NCBI GenBank assembly: GCA_013215445.1
Contig: JABSRA010000045.1
Location: forward strand, 1 to 36,105
Reading direction: 5' to 3'
Length of the DNA stretch: 36,105 nt
From: Oceanospirillaceae bacterium
GTDB lineage: Bacteria > Pseudomonadota > Gammaproteobacteria > Pseudomonadales > Balneatricaceae
Numbering within the stretch: position 1 is the first letter of the stretch; the number at the start of each line of letters is the position of its first letter. Under the pieces are notes generated by a model that was given only the letters and a program-made list of their open reading frames with translations, was not told where the DNA came from and made no database searches. Made by a program: the position numbers and the translations under genes. Shown here in pieces: positions 8,286-16,153 of this stretch.

Positions 8286-8704
8286 AAGGATACCTCCATC
8301 CATTGTATAAATGTAAGGTAACCCCTATTTTACTACTCTTTAATCCTTTAAGTAAAAGTTCTTAGGCTATTTGAATATAAGCCTTTAGCTGCTCATTCCA
8401 GTTGTGACTAAGGGTGTGGTTTTTAAGCAACCCAGGTGACTAAAAATCTCTGCAGTTCTCGCTAGGCTAATCGAATCATACACATCGGCAAAACGAAGCT
8501 CGAACACCAGTTATGTTTACCTACCTATCTGCCTATCTTCCTATCTTCTTATCTTCCTAGAAATTCTGCATATTCAGGGTATAGAGGCAAAAAACTGCCT
8601 GACTTACCTGCTTTTTAAAGAATAAACTAACCTAATCGACAAAAGCTCGATAGACTTGTGTTATCCGCTAATGCTTTATCACATCATCTAAAGAGGAGCA
8701 CTGA
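8286..8704. other. Intergenic region upstream of oligopeptidase B
   Basis: About 420 bases with no supported gene. It holds the promoter regions of the flanking divergent genes and the short tandem repeat at 8521-8560. I could not place a convincing -35/-10 pair. Confidence 0.5.
8521..8560 (+). repeat. Short tandem repeat (CCTATCTT-like)
   Basis: Units CCTATCTG, CCTATCTT, CCTATCTT and CTTATCTT, then CCTAG, follow each other with a period of 8. This gives a pyrimidine-rich strand about 40 bases long, 145-185 bases upstream of the oligopeptidase B start. Confidence 0.75.
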
Positions 8705-10810
8705 GTGCCTAGTTCTTTACCTACTTCAGTCAAAAAAATTGCCGCGCCCATCGCTAAAAAAATTCCACATGCTATGGAGATTCACGGTCATCAACGGGTC
8801 GATAATTATTATTGGATGCGGGATGACGAGCGTCGCGATCCAGTGATACTGGCTCACCTTAATGCTGAAAACAAATATGCTGATGCCATGTTAGCCGAGC
8901 AAAAACCACTGCAAGAATTGCTCTTTAACGAGCTTAAAGCGCGTATCGTAAAAGACGATAATACGGTGCCGGCCAAAGACGGCAACTACTGGTATCACAG
9001 CGAGATTAATGGCGATCAAGAATTTTCAAACTATTATCGATCCAGCAGCTTTAGTAGTGCAGACAAAACCCTATTATTAGATGTCAACGAGCGAGCCAAA
9101 GACCATGAATTTTATGATTTAGGGGATTTATCGATCAGTCCTAATGATCAGCTAATGTCAATCGCAGAAGATACTGACAGCCGTCGGATTTACACCATTA
9201 TTTTTAAAGATTTAAGTAACACGACCACCGCTAAAGAAACTTATTTAACCGATATTTTGCTTGAGACCGAGGGACAAGTGGTTTGGGCCAATGACAACCA
9301 AACGCTTTTTTATGTCAAGAAGGATCTCGAAACCTTGTTAGGCACGCAGGTTTACCGCCATAAATTAGGCACACCGCAAGCGGATGATGTGCTGGTTTAT
9401 GAAGAGCACGACCATAGCTTTTATATGAGCTTAGCTAAGAGCCGCGATGAGTCGCAAATTTATATTTGTTTAGATGCCACAGAATCAACCCACTGTTTAG
9501 TGCTCAGCGCCGATCAACCCAATGGCGACTTTGTCGAGCTGTGCCCCTATCGTGAACATCACGAATATAACGCCGATAAAATGGGCGAACACTTTTATAT
9601 TGTCAGCAACGATCAAGCTAAGAACTTTAGGTTAATGAAAGTCCCCGTTGATCAGATTAATGATATCGATAACTGGCAAGAAGTGATCCCACACAGAGCA
9701 GACGTGCTGCTAGAGGGGGTTGAATTATTTCATAACTTCTTAGTGGTTACCGAGCGCGAACAGGGCCAAATACGCTTTATAGTGCACTGCACTCAAGGGA
9801 AAAATGCCGGTCATCAATACCCCTTATCTTTTACTGACCCCTGCTATTTTGCCTGCCTTGAAGACAATCCAGAGCCCGACAGCACCACCGCCAGAATCTA
9901 TTATTCAAGTTTAACCACACCCGGATCACTGTTTGAATTTGATCTGGCCACTGGAGAGCGCAAGTTACTTAAGCAGCAGCAGGTATTAGGCGACTTTAAC
10001 CAAGCAGAGTACCAATCAGAGCGTATCTTTATAACCGCACGTGATGGTGTCGCCGTGCCGGTATCGATTGTTTATCGCCGCGATACCTTTCAAAAAGATA
10101 GTACCAACCCACTGCTGCAATACGGTTATGGTGCCTATGGCATTACCATAGACCCCAGTTTTTCCAGTCAGACTTTAAGTTTACTCGATCGAGGTTTTGT
10201 CTATGTTATCGCCCATGTTCGCGGCTCTGAAATGCTCGGCAGAGCATGGTACGAAAGCGGAAAAAAAGCGCATAAACAAAACACCTTTAATGACTTTATT
10301 GATGTCACTAAAGCCTTAGTCACCCAAGGTTATGGCGCTGGTGATAAAATCTTTGCCAGCGGCGGCAGTGCTGGCGGCTTATTAATGGGGGCGGTGCTCA
10401 ATCAAGCACCAGAGCTCTATTTAGGCATTGGCACTCACGTGCCCTTTTTAGATGTAGTAACCACCATGCTCGATGAGAGCATCCCACTCACCACCAATGA
10501 ATATGACGAGTGGGGCAACCCGAATGACATTGCCGCCTATCAGGATATTTTAGCCTATTCGCCGCTGGATAATATCAGTGCTCAGCACTACCCTAATATC
10601 CTAGTCACGACCGGTTTGCACGACTCGCAAGTGCAATACTTCGAACCGATGAAGTGGGTGGCTAAAATGCGCGAGCTGAAAACCGATGATAACTTACTAC
10701 TGTTTAAAACCGACATGGAAGCGGGTCATGGCGGCGCATCCGGGCGATTTAAAAGCTTACAAGAAAAAGCCTTAGAGATGAGCTTTTTTATCTCGTTATT
10801 AGCAAAATAA
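8705..10810 (+). CDS. ptrB: Oligopeptidase B (S9A serine peptidase)
   Basis: The 701-residue protein matches oligopeptidase B: a beta-propeller N-terminal domain (the family motif YYWMRDDER near residue 37, then repeated strands) and a C-terminal alpha/beta hydrolase domain. The catalytic Ser is in GGSAGGLL (about residue 555), Asp in GLHDSQV (about 640) and His in AGHGGASGRF (about 675). The enzyme cleaves short peptides after basic residues in the cytoplasm; no signal peptide is seen. The start is GTG at 8705, supported by AAGAGGAG 7 bases upstream. Family length is about 680-700, so the gene is intact. The HflX-like gene follows after 100 bases. Confidence 0.95.
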   Translation: MPSSLPTSVKKIAAPIAKKIPHAMEIHGHQRVDNYYWMRDDERRDPVILAHLNAENKYADAMLAEQKPLQELLFNELKARIVKDDNTVPAKDGNYWYHSEINGDQEFSNYYRSSSFSSADKTLLLDVNERAKDHEFYDLGDLSISPNDQLMSIAEDTDSRRIYTIIFKDLSNTTTAKETYLTDILLETEGQVVWANDNQTLFYVKKDLETLLGTQVYRHKLGTPQADDVLVYEEHDHSFYMSLAKSRDESQIYICLDATESTHCLVLSADQPNGDFVELCPYREHHEYNADKMGEHFYIVSNDQAKNFRLMKVPVDQINDIDNWQEVIPHRADVLLEGVELFHNFLVVTEREQGQIRFIVHCTQGKNAGHQYPLSFTDPCYFACLEDNPEPDSTTARIYYSSLTTPGSLFEFDLATGERKLLKQQQVLGDFNQAEYQSERIFITARDGVAVPVSIVYRRDTFQKDSTNPLLQYGYGAYGITIDPSFSSQTLSLLDRGFVYVIAHVRGSEMLGRAWYESGKKAHKQNTFNDFIDVTKALVTQGYGAGDKIFASGGSAGGLLMGAVLNQAPELYLGIGTHVPFLDVVTTMLDESIPLTTNEYDEWGNPNDIAAYQDILAYSPLDNISAQHYPNILVTTGLHDSQVQYFEPMKWVAKMRELKTDDNLLLFKTDMEAGHGGASGRFKSLQEKALEMSFFISLLAK

Positions 10811-10910
10811 AGATAAACGCTTATTTAATTCTCTATTTGCCCGATAACAGCGTAGAATTAACTCCTTTAGAACACAAGGTCTGCACTGCGGTGCACTAAC
10901 AGAAAAAATT

Positions 10911-12314
10911 ATGAAACTAACAGAAAGAGCTTCACAGACTAACGCTTTACTTATTTCTATTTGTACACCAGAGCTCAACGGTGATGAGGCAATCGAATCA
11001 CTCGCTGAACTCGCGCGGTTAGTGACGACTCTTGGCTTTAAAGTGGTCGGCAGCCAAACGCAAAAGCTGACCTCGACTAACAGAGTCAATGTACTAGGTG
11101 CCGGCAAACTAGCCGACATAGCGCAGCTTACGGGCAACCAGGGCGAGGCTGACGGTCGCGAACCAGAGTTTGAAATCGCCTCTGACAAAATAGATATCGC
11201 ATCAATACCTGAAAACATCTCATCAGACAATCTGGCCTATGGCTGTGCTGATGTGGTGGTATTTGACTGTGATTTAACCCCCTCTCAACTGCGCAATGTC
11301 GAGAATTTATTAGGCGTTGAAGTCTTTGACCGCACCGGCATTATTATTGAAATATTTAGCCGTCATGCCCGTACTAAAACAGCCAAACTACAAGTTGAAA
11401 TAGCGCGCCTTAACTATGTAGCCCCGCGACTTCGTGAGGCCTCAACGGGTGACAAAGAACGTGAAATGGGTAAAGGCGCCGGTGAGACGGCACTTGAGCT
11501 GAACCGGCGTAAAGTACGCGACCAATTAGCCGCACTCAAGAACGAGTTAGCTAGCGTTCAAGAGGCGATGAAAGGCCGACGTACACAGCGTTCAGCGCAT
11601 TTTTGTGTGGCGTTAGTGGGCTACACCAATGCGGGCAAGTCATCGCTGATGCGTGCAATTACCGGCAGTGTTGTCGAGGGCGAAAACAAACTTTTTGCCA
11701 CTCTTGATACCACCGTTCGCGCTTTGTTCCCTGAGACTCAACCGCGCATCTTAGTCTCTGATACGGTCGGTTTTATTAAAAAACTGCCCCATGACTTAGT
11801 TGCCTCATTTCATTCAACCTTAGCCGAAGCACAAGATGCATCACTGTTATTATATGTAGTTGATGCCTCTGATCCCTCGTTTCGTGCACAGTTAGATGTC
11901 GTGCACCAAGTACTCGAAGAAGTCGGTGTAGAGGACAGTGAAAAGTTACTGGTACTGAACAAATCAGATCTACTCAGCACTGAGCAACAACAGGCACTAA
12001 TGGATGAGTTCCCCGATGCGATGATGACATCCGCGCGCAGTGCTGATGATATTAGTAAGTTGCACCAATATATCGTCGCCACTTCTCTGGATGGCATGAT
12101 CGAAGAAGAGATCATTGTTCCCTATACCGCCACGGGTATCATCGGTGAAATTCGAGCGGTGATGAGTGTGACTAAAGAAGAATATGAATACGAACATATT
12201 AAACTCACCGTAAAATCCAGCGCGATTAATTTAGCGAAATTGAAAAAGCGCATGGATGGCTTAGCGGGTAAGAAAGACACTGCAGTTAGAGAGAAGTGGC
12301 AGCTAAGAAGCTAA
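10911..12314 (+). CDS. hflX: HflX-like ribosome-associated GTPase
   Basis: The 467-residue protein has the HflX N-terminal domain (residues about 1-190), a coiled linker (about 190-220) and a G domain. Visible motifs are G1 GYTNAGKSS, G3 DTVGFI and G4 NKSD. HflX splits stalled ribosomes using GTP. The family loop usually reads GPGE.QLE; here it is GKGAGETALELNRR, with Pro replaced by Ala. An extra acidic stretch (NQGEADGREPEFEIAS, about residues 78-93) interrupts the N-terminal domain. The gene lacks the usual hfq neighbour of the main proteobacterial hflX, so it may be a second paralogue. It is followed by a strong terminator. Confidence 0.88.
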   Translation: MKLTERASQTNALLISICTPELNGDEAIESLAELARLVTTLGFKVVGSQTQKLTSTNRVNVLGAGKLADIAQLTGNQGEADGREPEFEIASDKIDIASIPENISSDNLAYGCADVVVFDCDLTPSQLRNVENLLGVEVFDRTGIIIEIFSRHARTKTAKLQVEIARLNYVAPRLREASTGDKEREMGKGAGETALELNRRKVRDQLAALKNELASVQEAMKGRRTQRSAHFCVALVGYTNAGKSSLMRAITGSVVEGENKLFATLDTTVRALFPETQPRILVSDTVGFIKKLPHDLVASFHSTLAEAQDASLLLYVVDASDPSFRAQLDVVHQVLEEVGVEDSEKLLVLNKSDLLSTEQQQALMDEFPDAMMTSARSADDISKLHQYIVATSLDGMIEEEIIVPYTATGIIGEIRAVMSVTKEEYEYEHIKLTVKSSAINLAKLKKRMDGLAGKKDTAVREKWQLRS

Positions 12315-12353
12315 CCGCTATTTTTTGCAGTGTCACTCTAGTGAAGATATAAC

Positions 12354-12385
12354 GGCCGGTAAAAATATTTTTATCGGCCTTTTTT
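12354..12385 (+). terminator. Rho-independent terminator of the HflX-like gene
   Basis: GGCCGGTAAAAAT and ATTTTTATCGGCC pair along nearly their whole length, with a G-T wobble, and are followed by six T residues. It lies 40 bases after the stop codon. Confidence 0.9.
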
Positions 12386-12472
12386 ATGCCTGGGAGGCAC
12401 ATCTCTGCTCACTCTTTTGCGCTACTACAAAAGTAAAATTAGCAAAGCAAATGTTCACCCGTAAATTATAAT

Positions 12473-12530
12473 TACTAATTACTAACGACTCCCGACTAAC
12501 GACCCACGCCTAACGACTCACGACTCACGC
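12473..12530. repeat. Low-complexity tandem repeat (CTAACGACT units)
   Basis: ACTAACGACT, CGACTAACGAC, CCTAACGACT, CACGACT and CACGCC follow one another with an irregular period of 7-14. It lies in the intergenic space between the HflX-like gene and the convergent lipoprotein hydrolase. It does not look coding. Confidence 0.7.
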
Positions 12531-12643
12531 CCCTCACCCACTCCACTTACGCCTTAGCCTATATTGCTGCACAAACCTATCCCAGCTTAATGACTGTACT
12601 TAATGGCTGGCAAAACTCTGGTGTAGCATAATTAGTTAAGATT

Positions 12644-13735
12644 TCATGTCCCAAAAAATTGACCAATGTTACTCAAGCTCCATTGAGGATTCAGCGTTAA
12701 CATATAGTGCCCCATATTTTCGGCCTTTAAATGAACAGTCTGGCGAGGCAATTTAGGGAGGTGATATTTCTCTTGAAAGGCAAAGCCAAATTGACTGCAC
12801 TCACTGCTAATTAGCAGCAAATCGCCATTATATTGAGATATTCCTGCGGTTAGATCGTAGCTAAAAGTAGTCGCATCATCCATAACCGGCTTTAGCATAT
12901 TGTTAAATGCTGCATAGCCTCCCCTACTAAACGAATTTGGCGGCATAGACTCGCCTGCACATTGGAAGGGATCGTCGGTGGTACTGCGGTTATAAAGTTT
13001 TGTCAGCACGTAGTCAAAACCCTCATGCCCATCGTTTTTACTGACGAGAGGGTAAGCCAGCATATATCTGGCAAGCGCTAACAGGCTGGAAATTGATTGT
13101 GACTCTTTCATCTTGGCTACGAATGCTTGAGCAGACTCAGGATAAAGCATGCCAGGCTCTACAATAACCGCCTGAGATACCTTCTCAGGGTGGGCAGACA
13201 GATACCCCGTTACCAGCATGCCTCCCCATGAGTGGCCGATGAGTTTTACCTGCTGTTCAGCAGAGAAGTGTTGAATAATAGCGTGCAAGTCAGCCAAGTT
13301 TTGCTCCAACGTCAGTTTGTTTTTAGTTTCCCTCGGTGACAATCCAGACCCTCTCTGGTCGTAAAAAATAACCCGATGGTCCTGAGATAATGCTGCTAAT
13401 GATTTTAAATAACCATAATCTCCGCCTGGGCCACCGTGCACAACAATAACCGTAGGAGTATCCGGATCGCCAACTATTTGCGTGTGAAATTTGTAACCAT
13501 TTATTTCTGTATAAGATAAAGAGTCATCGAATTCAATCGTTTTGGGTATTTTAACGCACGCTGTGAGTCCCATAATTAAAGACAAGCAGCATGCAACTCG
13601 ACTACCCGTTTTCAACTTTATACGACTCCCAGTTGCCAGGTTTCGTATACGGTTCACTATTCTCATCATGGTGCGCACCCCTGCTGGTTGGCGATTAAAC
13701 GCAACAGAAGGCAAATTTTTCTTTAAAGCTATCAT
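12644..13735 (-). CDS. Proline iminopeptidase-like alpha/beta hydrolase, probable lipoprotein
   Basis: The core is an alpha/beta hydrolase of the prolyl aminopeptidase type: HGGPGGDYGYL oxyanion segment, YDQRGSG, and nucleophile Ser in GHSWGG, with a late HYM likely carrying the catalytic His. A lipobox LTAC (Cys at residue 60 of the long frame) follows a hydrophobic stretch VACCLSLIMGLTAC, so the mature enzyme is probably an anchored envelope lipoprotein. The start is uncertain. The ATG at 13735 has AAGGA 8 bases upstream, but gives an unusually long n-region. The ATG pair at 13666-13669 gives a shorter one. The first 22 residues are related to the small ORF at 15012-15128. A CRP/Fnr-type gene start lies divergent. 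Confidence 0.85.
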   Translation of the reverse strand: MIALKKNLPSVAFNRQPAGVRTMMRIVNRIRNLATGSRIKLKTGSRVACCLSLIMGLTACVKIPKTIEFDDSLSYTEINGYKFHTQIVGDPDTPTVIVVHGGPGGDYGYLKSLAALSQDHRVIFYDQRGSGLSPRETKNKLTLEQNLADLHAIIQHFSAEQQVKLIGHSWGGMLVTGYLSAHPEKVSQAVIVEPGMLYPESAQAFVAKMKESQSISSLLALARYMLAYPLVSKNDGHEGFDYVLTKLYNRSTTDDPFQCAGESMPPNSFSRGGYAAFNNMLKPVMDDATTFSYDLTAGISQYNGDLLLISSECSQFGFAFQEKYHLPKLPRQTVHLKAENMGHYMLTLNPQWSLSNIGQFFGT

Positions 13736-13840
13736 CTGTATATTCCTTTTTCTGTGGGGGTTAATTCTCTATCTCAAGCTCCACTGTGGCATTAACAAAT
13801 GATAAACAATCTTGATAAATCTACCGCTGCATCCGCAATC
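13681..13840. repeat. Duplicated divergent promoter region, copy A
   Basis: This stretch aligns with 15074-15238 at roughly three quarters identity by eye. Shared blocks include AACGCAACAG, CTATCATCTG, TATATTCCT, ATTCTCTATC and GGCATTAACAAATGATAAAC. It spans the start of the minus-strand hydrolase, the intergenic promoter region and the first codons of a CRP/Fnr-type gene. Confidence 0.8.
13799..13840 (+). pseudogene. 5' fragment of a second CRP/Fnr-type regulator gene
   Basis: Translation from the ATG gives MINNLDKSTAASAI, matching MINILDEFTAAAVL of the intact regulator at 15199. The similarity ends after about 13 codons, and the frame runs on to a stop at 13885 without further family resemblance. 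The body of the gene is gone; the serine hydrolase gene ends just beyond it. Confidence 0.7.
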
Positions 13841-13878
13841 CCACAAACCTGCCATTTTTTAATGGTCACCCTTAACTT

Positions 13879-15015
13879 TTATTGACGCATAACGACCAGA
13901 TCAAGCTTACTTAGATACTTGTTGGTATTGAAAGAAGTTCTATTGACCATTAATACCGTTGCTAAATTCATCTCTGGATAAATTCTCATTTCAGCATGAA
14001 AACCAGCGCCACCGCCCTCTTTGAAATAATATTTATTGTCATTTAGCTCACCGATGTGCCAGCCTAATGTCATGTCTATGCTGTTTCCTGAGTGGTCTTG
14101 TTGTTGGGCATAAAGGTGCTGCTTCGTCTTAGCGCTCAGTAATACTGATTGCTCGGATAATAAACTTTGCAGAATACGACTGAAGGCGCTAGCGGAGCCG
14201 ATTGCCCCACCAAATGCTGGGCCATTGAGATACACGTTATTAATATGCAGCCAATTTTCTTCATAGTCAGCCCATGTCGTAGGCTCAATTAGAAAAGGCT
14301 TGAGTAAGTTCATAAAGGAGTACTTTTTTAAATAACCTTTGGCGTGATTATTATCCTGAACAATACTAAAACCAATTTCGTGTTTAGATAAATGCAGCGG
14401 CTCAAATATATTTTTTCTAATGTACTGGCTATAGCTTAAGCCACTGACTTTCTCTATCACCCCGCCGAGTAGCCAATAACCAATGTTTGAATATTGGTAT
14501 TTTTCTCCCGGTAAGGATGAAGCCTTGGGGTTTTCTAACAATACTTTTTCAAGTGCCTTTTTTTCATTGAAGCCATTATGTTGTTTAGCGAGATGAACCC
14601 ACTTAAGTGGCAGAGGATCCGGCAAGCCAGAGGTATGACTCAAAAGCTGTCTAATGGTGATCTCCACACTATAGGGGTGCTCAACATAGAGAGATATTTC
14701 GTCGTCTAATTGAATTTTATGCTGTTCGAATAATTGCAGTATTCCAATAGCGGTTAGCGTTTTGGTCATTGAAAATGCAGCCATAGTATGACCGGAGCTT
14801 AGTGCTACTTTATTTTTTATATCCGCTTGACCCGCACTGTACTCAAAAATCACTGAATCACTATTGACCACCACATATTGAATTCCCGGTTGGTTAGTAG
14901 CTGTTAATTCAGCTAATAATTGCGCTATTTTTGAAACATTCACGCCATTGTCTCCAGCAAGTAGTGTTGAGTTGGTAATCATGAAAACTAAAAAAACTTT
15001 AAAAATTTTAATCAT
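13879..15015 (-). CDS. Serine beta-lactamase-like hydrolase (class C/esterase type), secreted
   Basis: The protein has the serine beta-lactamase/penicillin-binding fold: the SxxK nucleophile in AAFSMTKTL, a long helix, RQLLSHTSGL, the YxN motif in YQYSNIGYWLLGG, and a late GGGAGFHAEM in the place of KTG. Such family members are esterases, D-amino acid peptidases or beta-lactamase-like proteins, and true beta-lactamase activity is not implied. I start it at 15015 (MIKIFKVFLVFMITNSTLLAG, a normal signal peptide). An upstream GTG at 15057 would bury that signal. The 15015 ATG overlaps the stop of a small ORF by ATGA, which suggests coupled translation. An intact CRP/Fnr-type gene is divergent. 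Confidence 0.87.
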   Translation of the reverse strand: MIKIFKVFLVFMITNSTLLAGDNGVNVSKIAQLLAELTATNQPGIQYVVVNSDSVIFEYSAGQADIKNKVALSSGHTMAAFSMTKTLTAIGILQLFEQHKIQLDDEISLYVEHPYSVEITIRQLLSHTSGLPDPLPLKWVHLAKQHNGFNEKKALEKVLLENPKASSLPGEKYQYSNIGYWLLGGVIEKVSGLSYSQYIRKNIFEPLHLSKHEIGFSIVQDNNHAKGYLKKYSFMNLLKPFLIEPTTWADYEENWLHINNVYLNGPAFGGAIGSASAFSRILQSLLSEQSVLLSAKTKQHLYAQQQDHSGNSIDMTLGWHIGELNDNKYYFKEGGGAGFHAEMRIYPEMNLATVLMVNRTSFNTNKYLSKLDLVVMRQ

Positions 15016-15128
15016 AAAGACCCAGCTACCCAGTAACGCCTGCGGTTTACATGCCACTTAGGGCTGTGCTCAACTGCTGATTGCAGATTGAACGCAACAG
15101 CGGGCAAGCTGTTCTCGAAATCTATCAT
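15012..15128 (-). CDS. Small leader ORF coupled to the serine hydrolase
   Basis: A 38-codon frame starts at 15128 with AGGA 8-9 bases upstream. It begins MIDFENSLPAVAFNLQSA and ends in TGA overlapping the hydrolase ATG as ATGA. The related hydrolase at 13735 has MIALKKNLPSVAFNRQPAG as its own first residues, preceded by the same AGGAATAT. The conservation of SD, ATG and reading frame in both copies argues that it is translated. It may act as a leader that delivers ribosomes to the hydrolase start, which has no SD of its own. Confidence 0.5.
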   Translation of the reverse strand: MIDFENSLPAVAFNLQSAVEHSPKWHVNRRRYWVAGSL

Positions 15129-15238
15129 CTGCTATATTCCTGTATCTTCGGGATCGATTCGATATTCTCTATCACAAACTCCAGGGCGGCATTAACAAAT
15201 GATAAACATACTCGATGAATTTACCGCCGCTGCAGTAT
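15074..15238. repeat. Duplicated divergent promoter region, copy B
   Basis: This is the partner of 13681-13840. It contains the start of the small leader ORF, the promoters and the first codons of the intact CRP/Fnr-type gene. An odd palindrome ATCGA-T-TCGAT near 15153-15163 is present in this copy but not in copy A. Confidence 0.8.
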
Positions 15239-15807
15239 TACAGCTCATTGATGCTATCGAACCCGGTTGTGGGCATAGCTTTAAAGCACTCATACCGATG
15301 ATGAGCCATCATGAAGTTTGCCAAAATGAGCTGGTTTTTCAAATGGCTCAGGAAAATAAATACGAATATATACTCTTGAATGGACTGCTCAGATCTTTCA
15401 TCCTAGATGTAAAGGGCAATGAGGTTACTGTGGCGTTCCATAGTGCCCCCTGCGTGATTACACCTTGTATAGCACGCAGCGATAGCTCCAGATCTCTAGT
15501 AACTTGTGAGGCGATCCAGGGTAGTCGCTTGGTTCGTTTTGCAGAGAGTGAACTGGTGAATCTTATGCTCAAAGATGAGAATGCTCGACGCTGGGGAAAT
15601 CGAGTATTACAGTCAGAGCTGGTTAGACGTGCCCGTCGAGAATGGTCTCTGGCAGCCGAGTCGGGTGCACAGCGGCTAGCGAGAATTAGGCAAGAACACC
15701 CGGATATAGAATCTGCGGTAACGGCGAAAATCATCGCCACATATCTAGGTATCACTCCCGTCACTTTAAGCCGCTTGCGCGCCTCTTCACACACTGCTCA
15801 CTGTTAG
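15199..15807 (+). CDS. CRP/Fnr-family transcriptional regulator
   Basis: The 202-residue protein has an N-terminal cyclic-nucleotide-binding-type beta barrel (residues about 20-115: ELVFQMAQENKYEYILLNGLLRSF read in pieces, GNEVTVAFHSAPC) and a C-terminal Crp-type helix-turn-helix (VTAKIIATYLGITPVTLSRLR). The pattern PDIE...IA.YLGITP.TLSR is typical of the small CRP-like regulators linked to hydrolases and stress genes. It is divergent from the serine hydrolase and probably regulates it; its ligand is unknown. No strong SD is visible. Its TAG stop is part of the target duplication of the adjacent mobile element, so the insertion left the protein intact. Confidence 0.9.
   Translation: MINILDEFTAAAVLQLIDAIEPGCGHSFKALIPMMSHHEVCQNELVFQMAQENKYEYILLNGLLRSFILDVKGNEVTVAFHSAPCVITPCIARSDSSRSLVTCEAIQGSRLVRFAESELVNLMLKDENARRWGNRVLQSELVRRARREWSLAAESGAQRLARIRQEHPDIESAVTAKIIATYLGITPVTLSRLRASSHTAHC
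15804..15807. repeat. Target-site duplication TTAG, left
   Basis: TTAG precedes the left terminal repeat and is repeated at 16150-16153. It fits the YTAR target preference known for IS5-type elements. Confidence 0.8.
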
Positions 15808-16149
15808 GGAAGCAGCGAACAAGTCCCAAGCGCCCCTGGCGTACAGGATTGTTTGTGATTGAGGCAATGGTTACAGGCGGGCTGGTTGCCCGGCGAAAAC
15901 CATTAACAAAGAGCACGAACTATCCTGTACGCCCCGTAGGGTACTTATGTTTTAAAAAAAAGCTAAGCGGTCAACAGAGATGAAAACTTGTTTCATCTGC
16001 TTTTCCTTTGTCAGAACACTTGCAAAGGACTAGCCATTCACTTCGTATTCTTCCGCGGATCAGCGTGCCCCTCCTTATGGGTATTAACCGCTTAGACTTA
16101 CCCTATAAAAAAAGCACAGGGAACATTTGGGGACTTATTCGCTACTTCC
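15808..16149. mobile_element. IS5-type non-autonomous mini-element (MITE-like), 342 bp
   Basis: The ends are inverted repeats: GGAAGCAGCGAACAAGTCCC on the left and GGAAGTAGCGAATAAGTCCC read inward from the right, 18 of 20 identical. The outer bases resemble the terminal repeats of IS5 (GGAAGGTGCGAACAAG by memory). Perfect 4-bp TTAG duplications flank it. The interior has no transposase frame. It holds a long nested inverted repeat, a GATGAAA/TTTCATC hairpin (about 15980-15998) and a stretch also found at 6420-6450. It must have been mobilised in trans. It sits exactly after the stop codon of the CRP/Fnr-type gene. Confidence 0.85.
15838..15933. repeat. Nested long inverted repeat inside the mini-element
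   Basis: Outer arms GGCGTACAGGAT (15838-15849) and ATCCTGTACGCC (15922-15933) are perfect complements. Inside them GTT/AAC, GTG/CAC, AATGGTT/AACCATT and CGGGC/GCCCG also pair in order. The whole can fold as one 96-base stem with small bulges, in DNA or RNA. Confidence 0.85.
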
Positions 16150-16153
16150 TTAG
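16150..16153. repeat. Target-site duplication TTAG, right
   Basis: This is the second copy of the 4-bp duplication flanking the mini-element. Removing the element and one TTAG restores a continuous sequence with the same stop codon for the upstream regulator. Confidence 0.8.

Noticed and set aside
10799..11230. 143-codon minus-strand frame antisense to the HflX-like gene
   Set aside because: It is serine- and cysteine-rich with no family resemblance, as expected of a mirror frame of a strongly supported gene.
12644..13735. Cytoplasmic proline iminopeptidase
   Set aside because: A lipobox (LTAC) after a hydrophobic stretch indicates an anchored envelope protein, so the name pip was not used.
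15808..16149. Integron attC site
   Set aside because: The long inverted repeat at first suggested a cassette recombination site, but RYYYAAC/GTTRRRY core boxes are absent, and the ends with TTAG duplication fit an IS5-type element.
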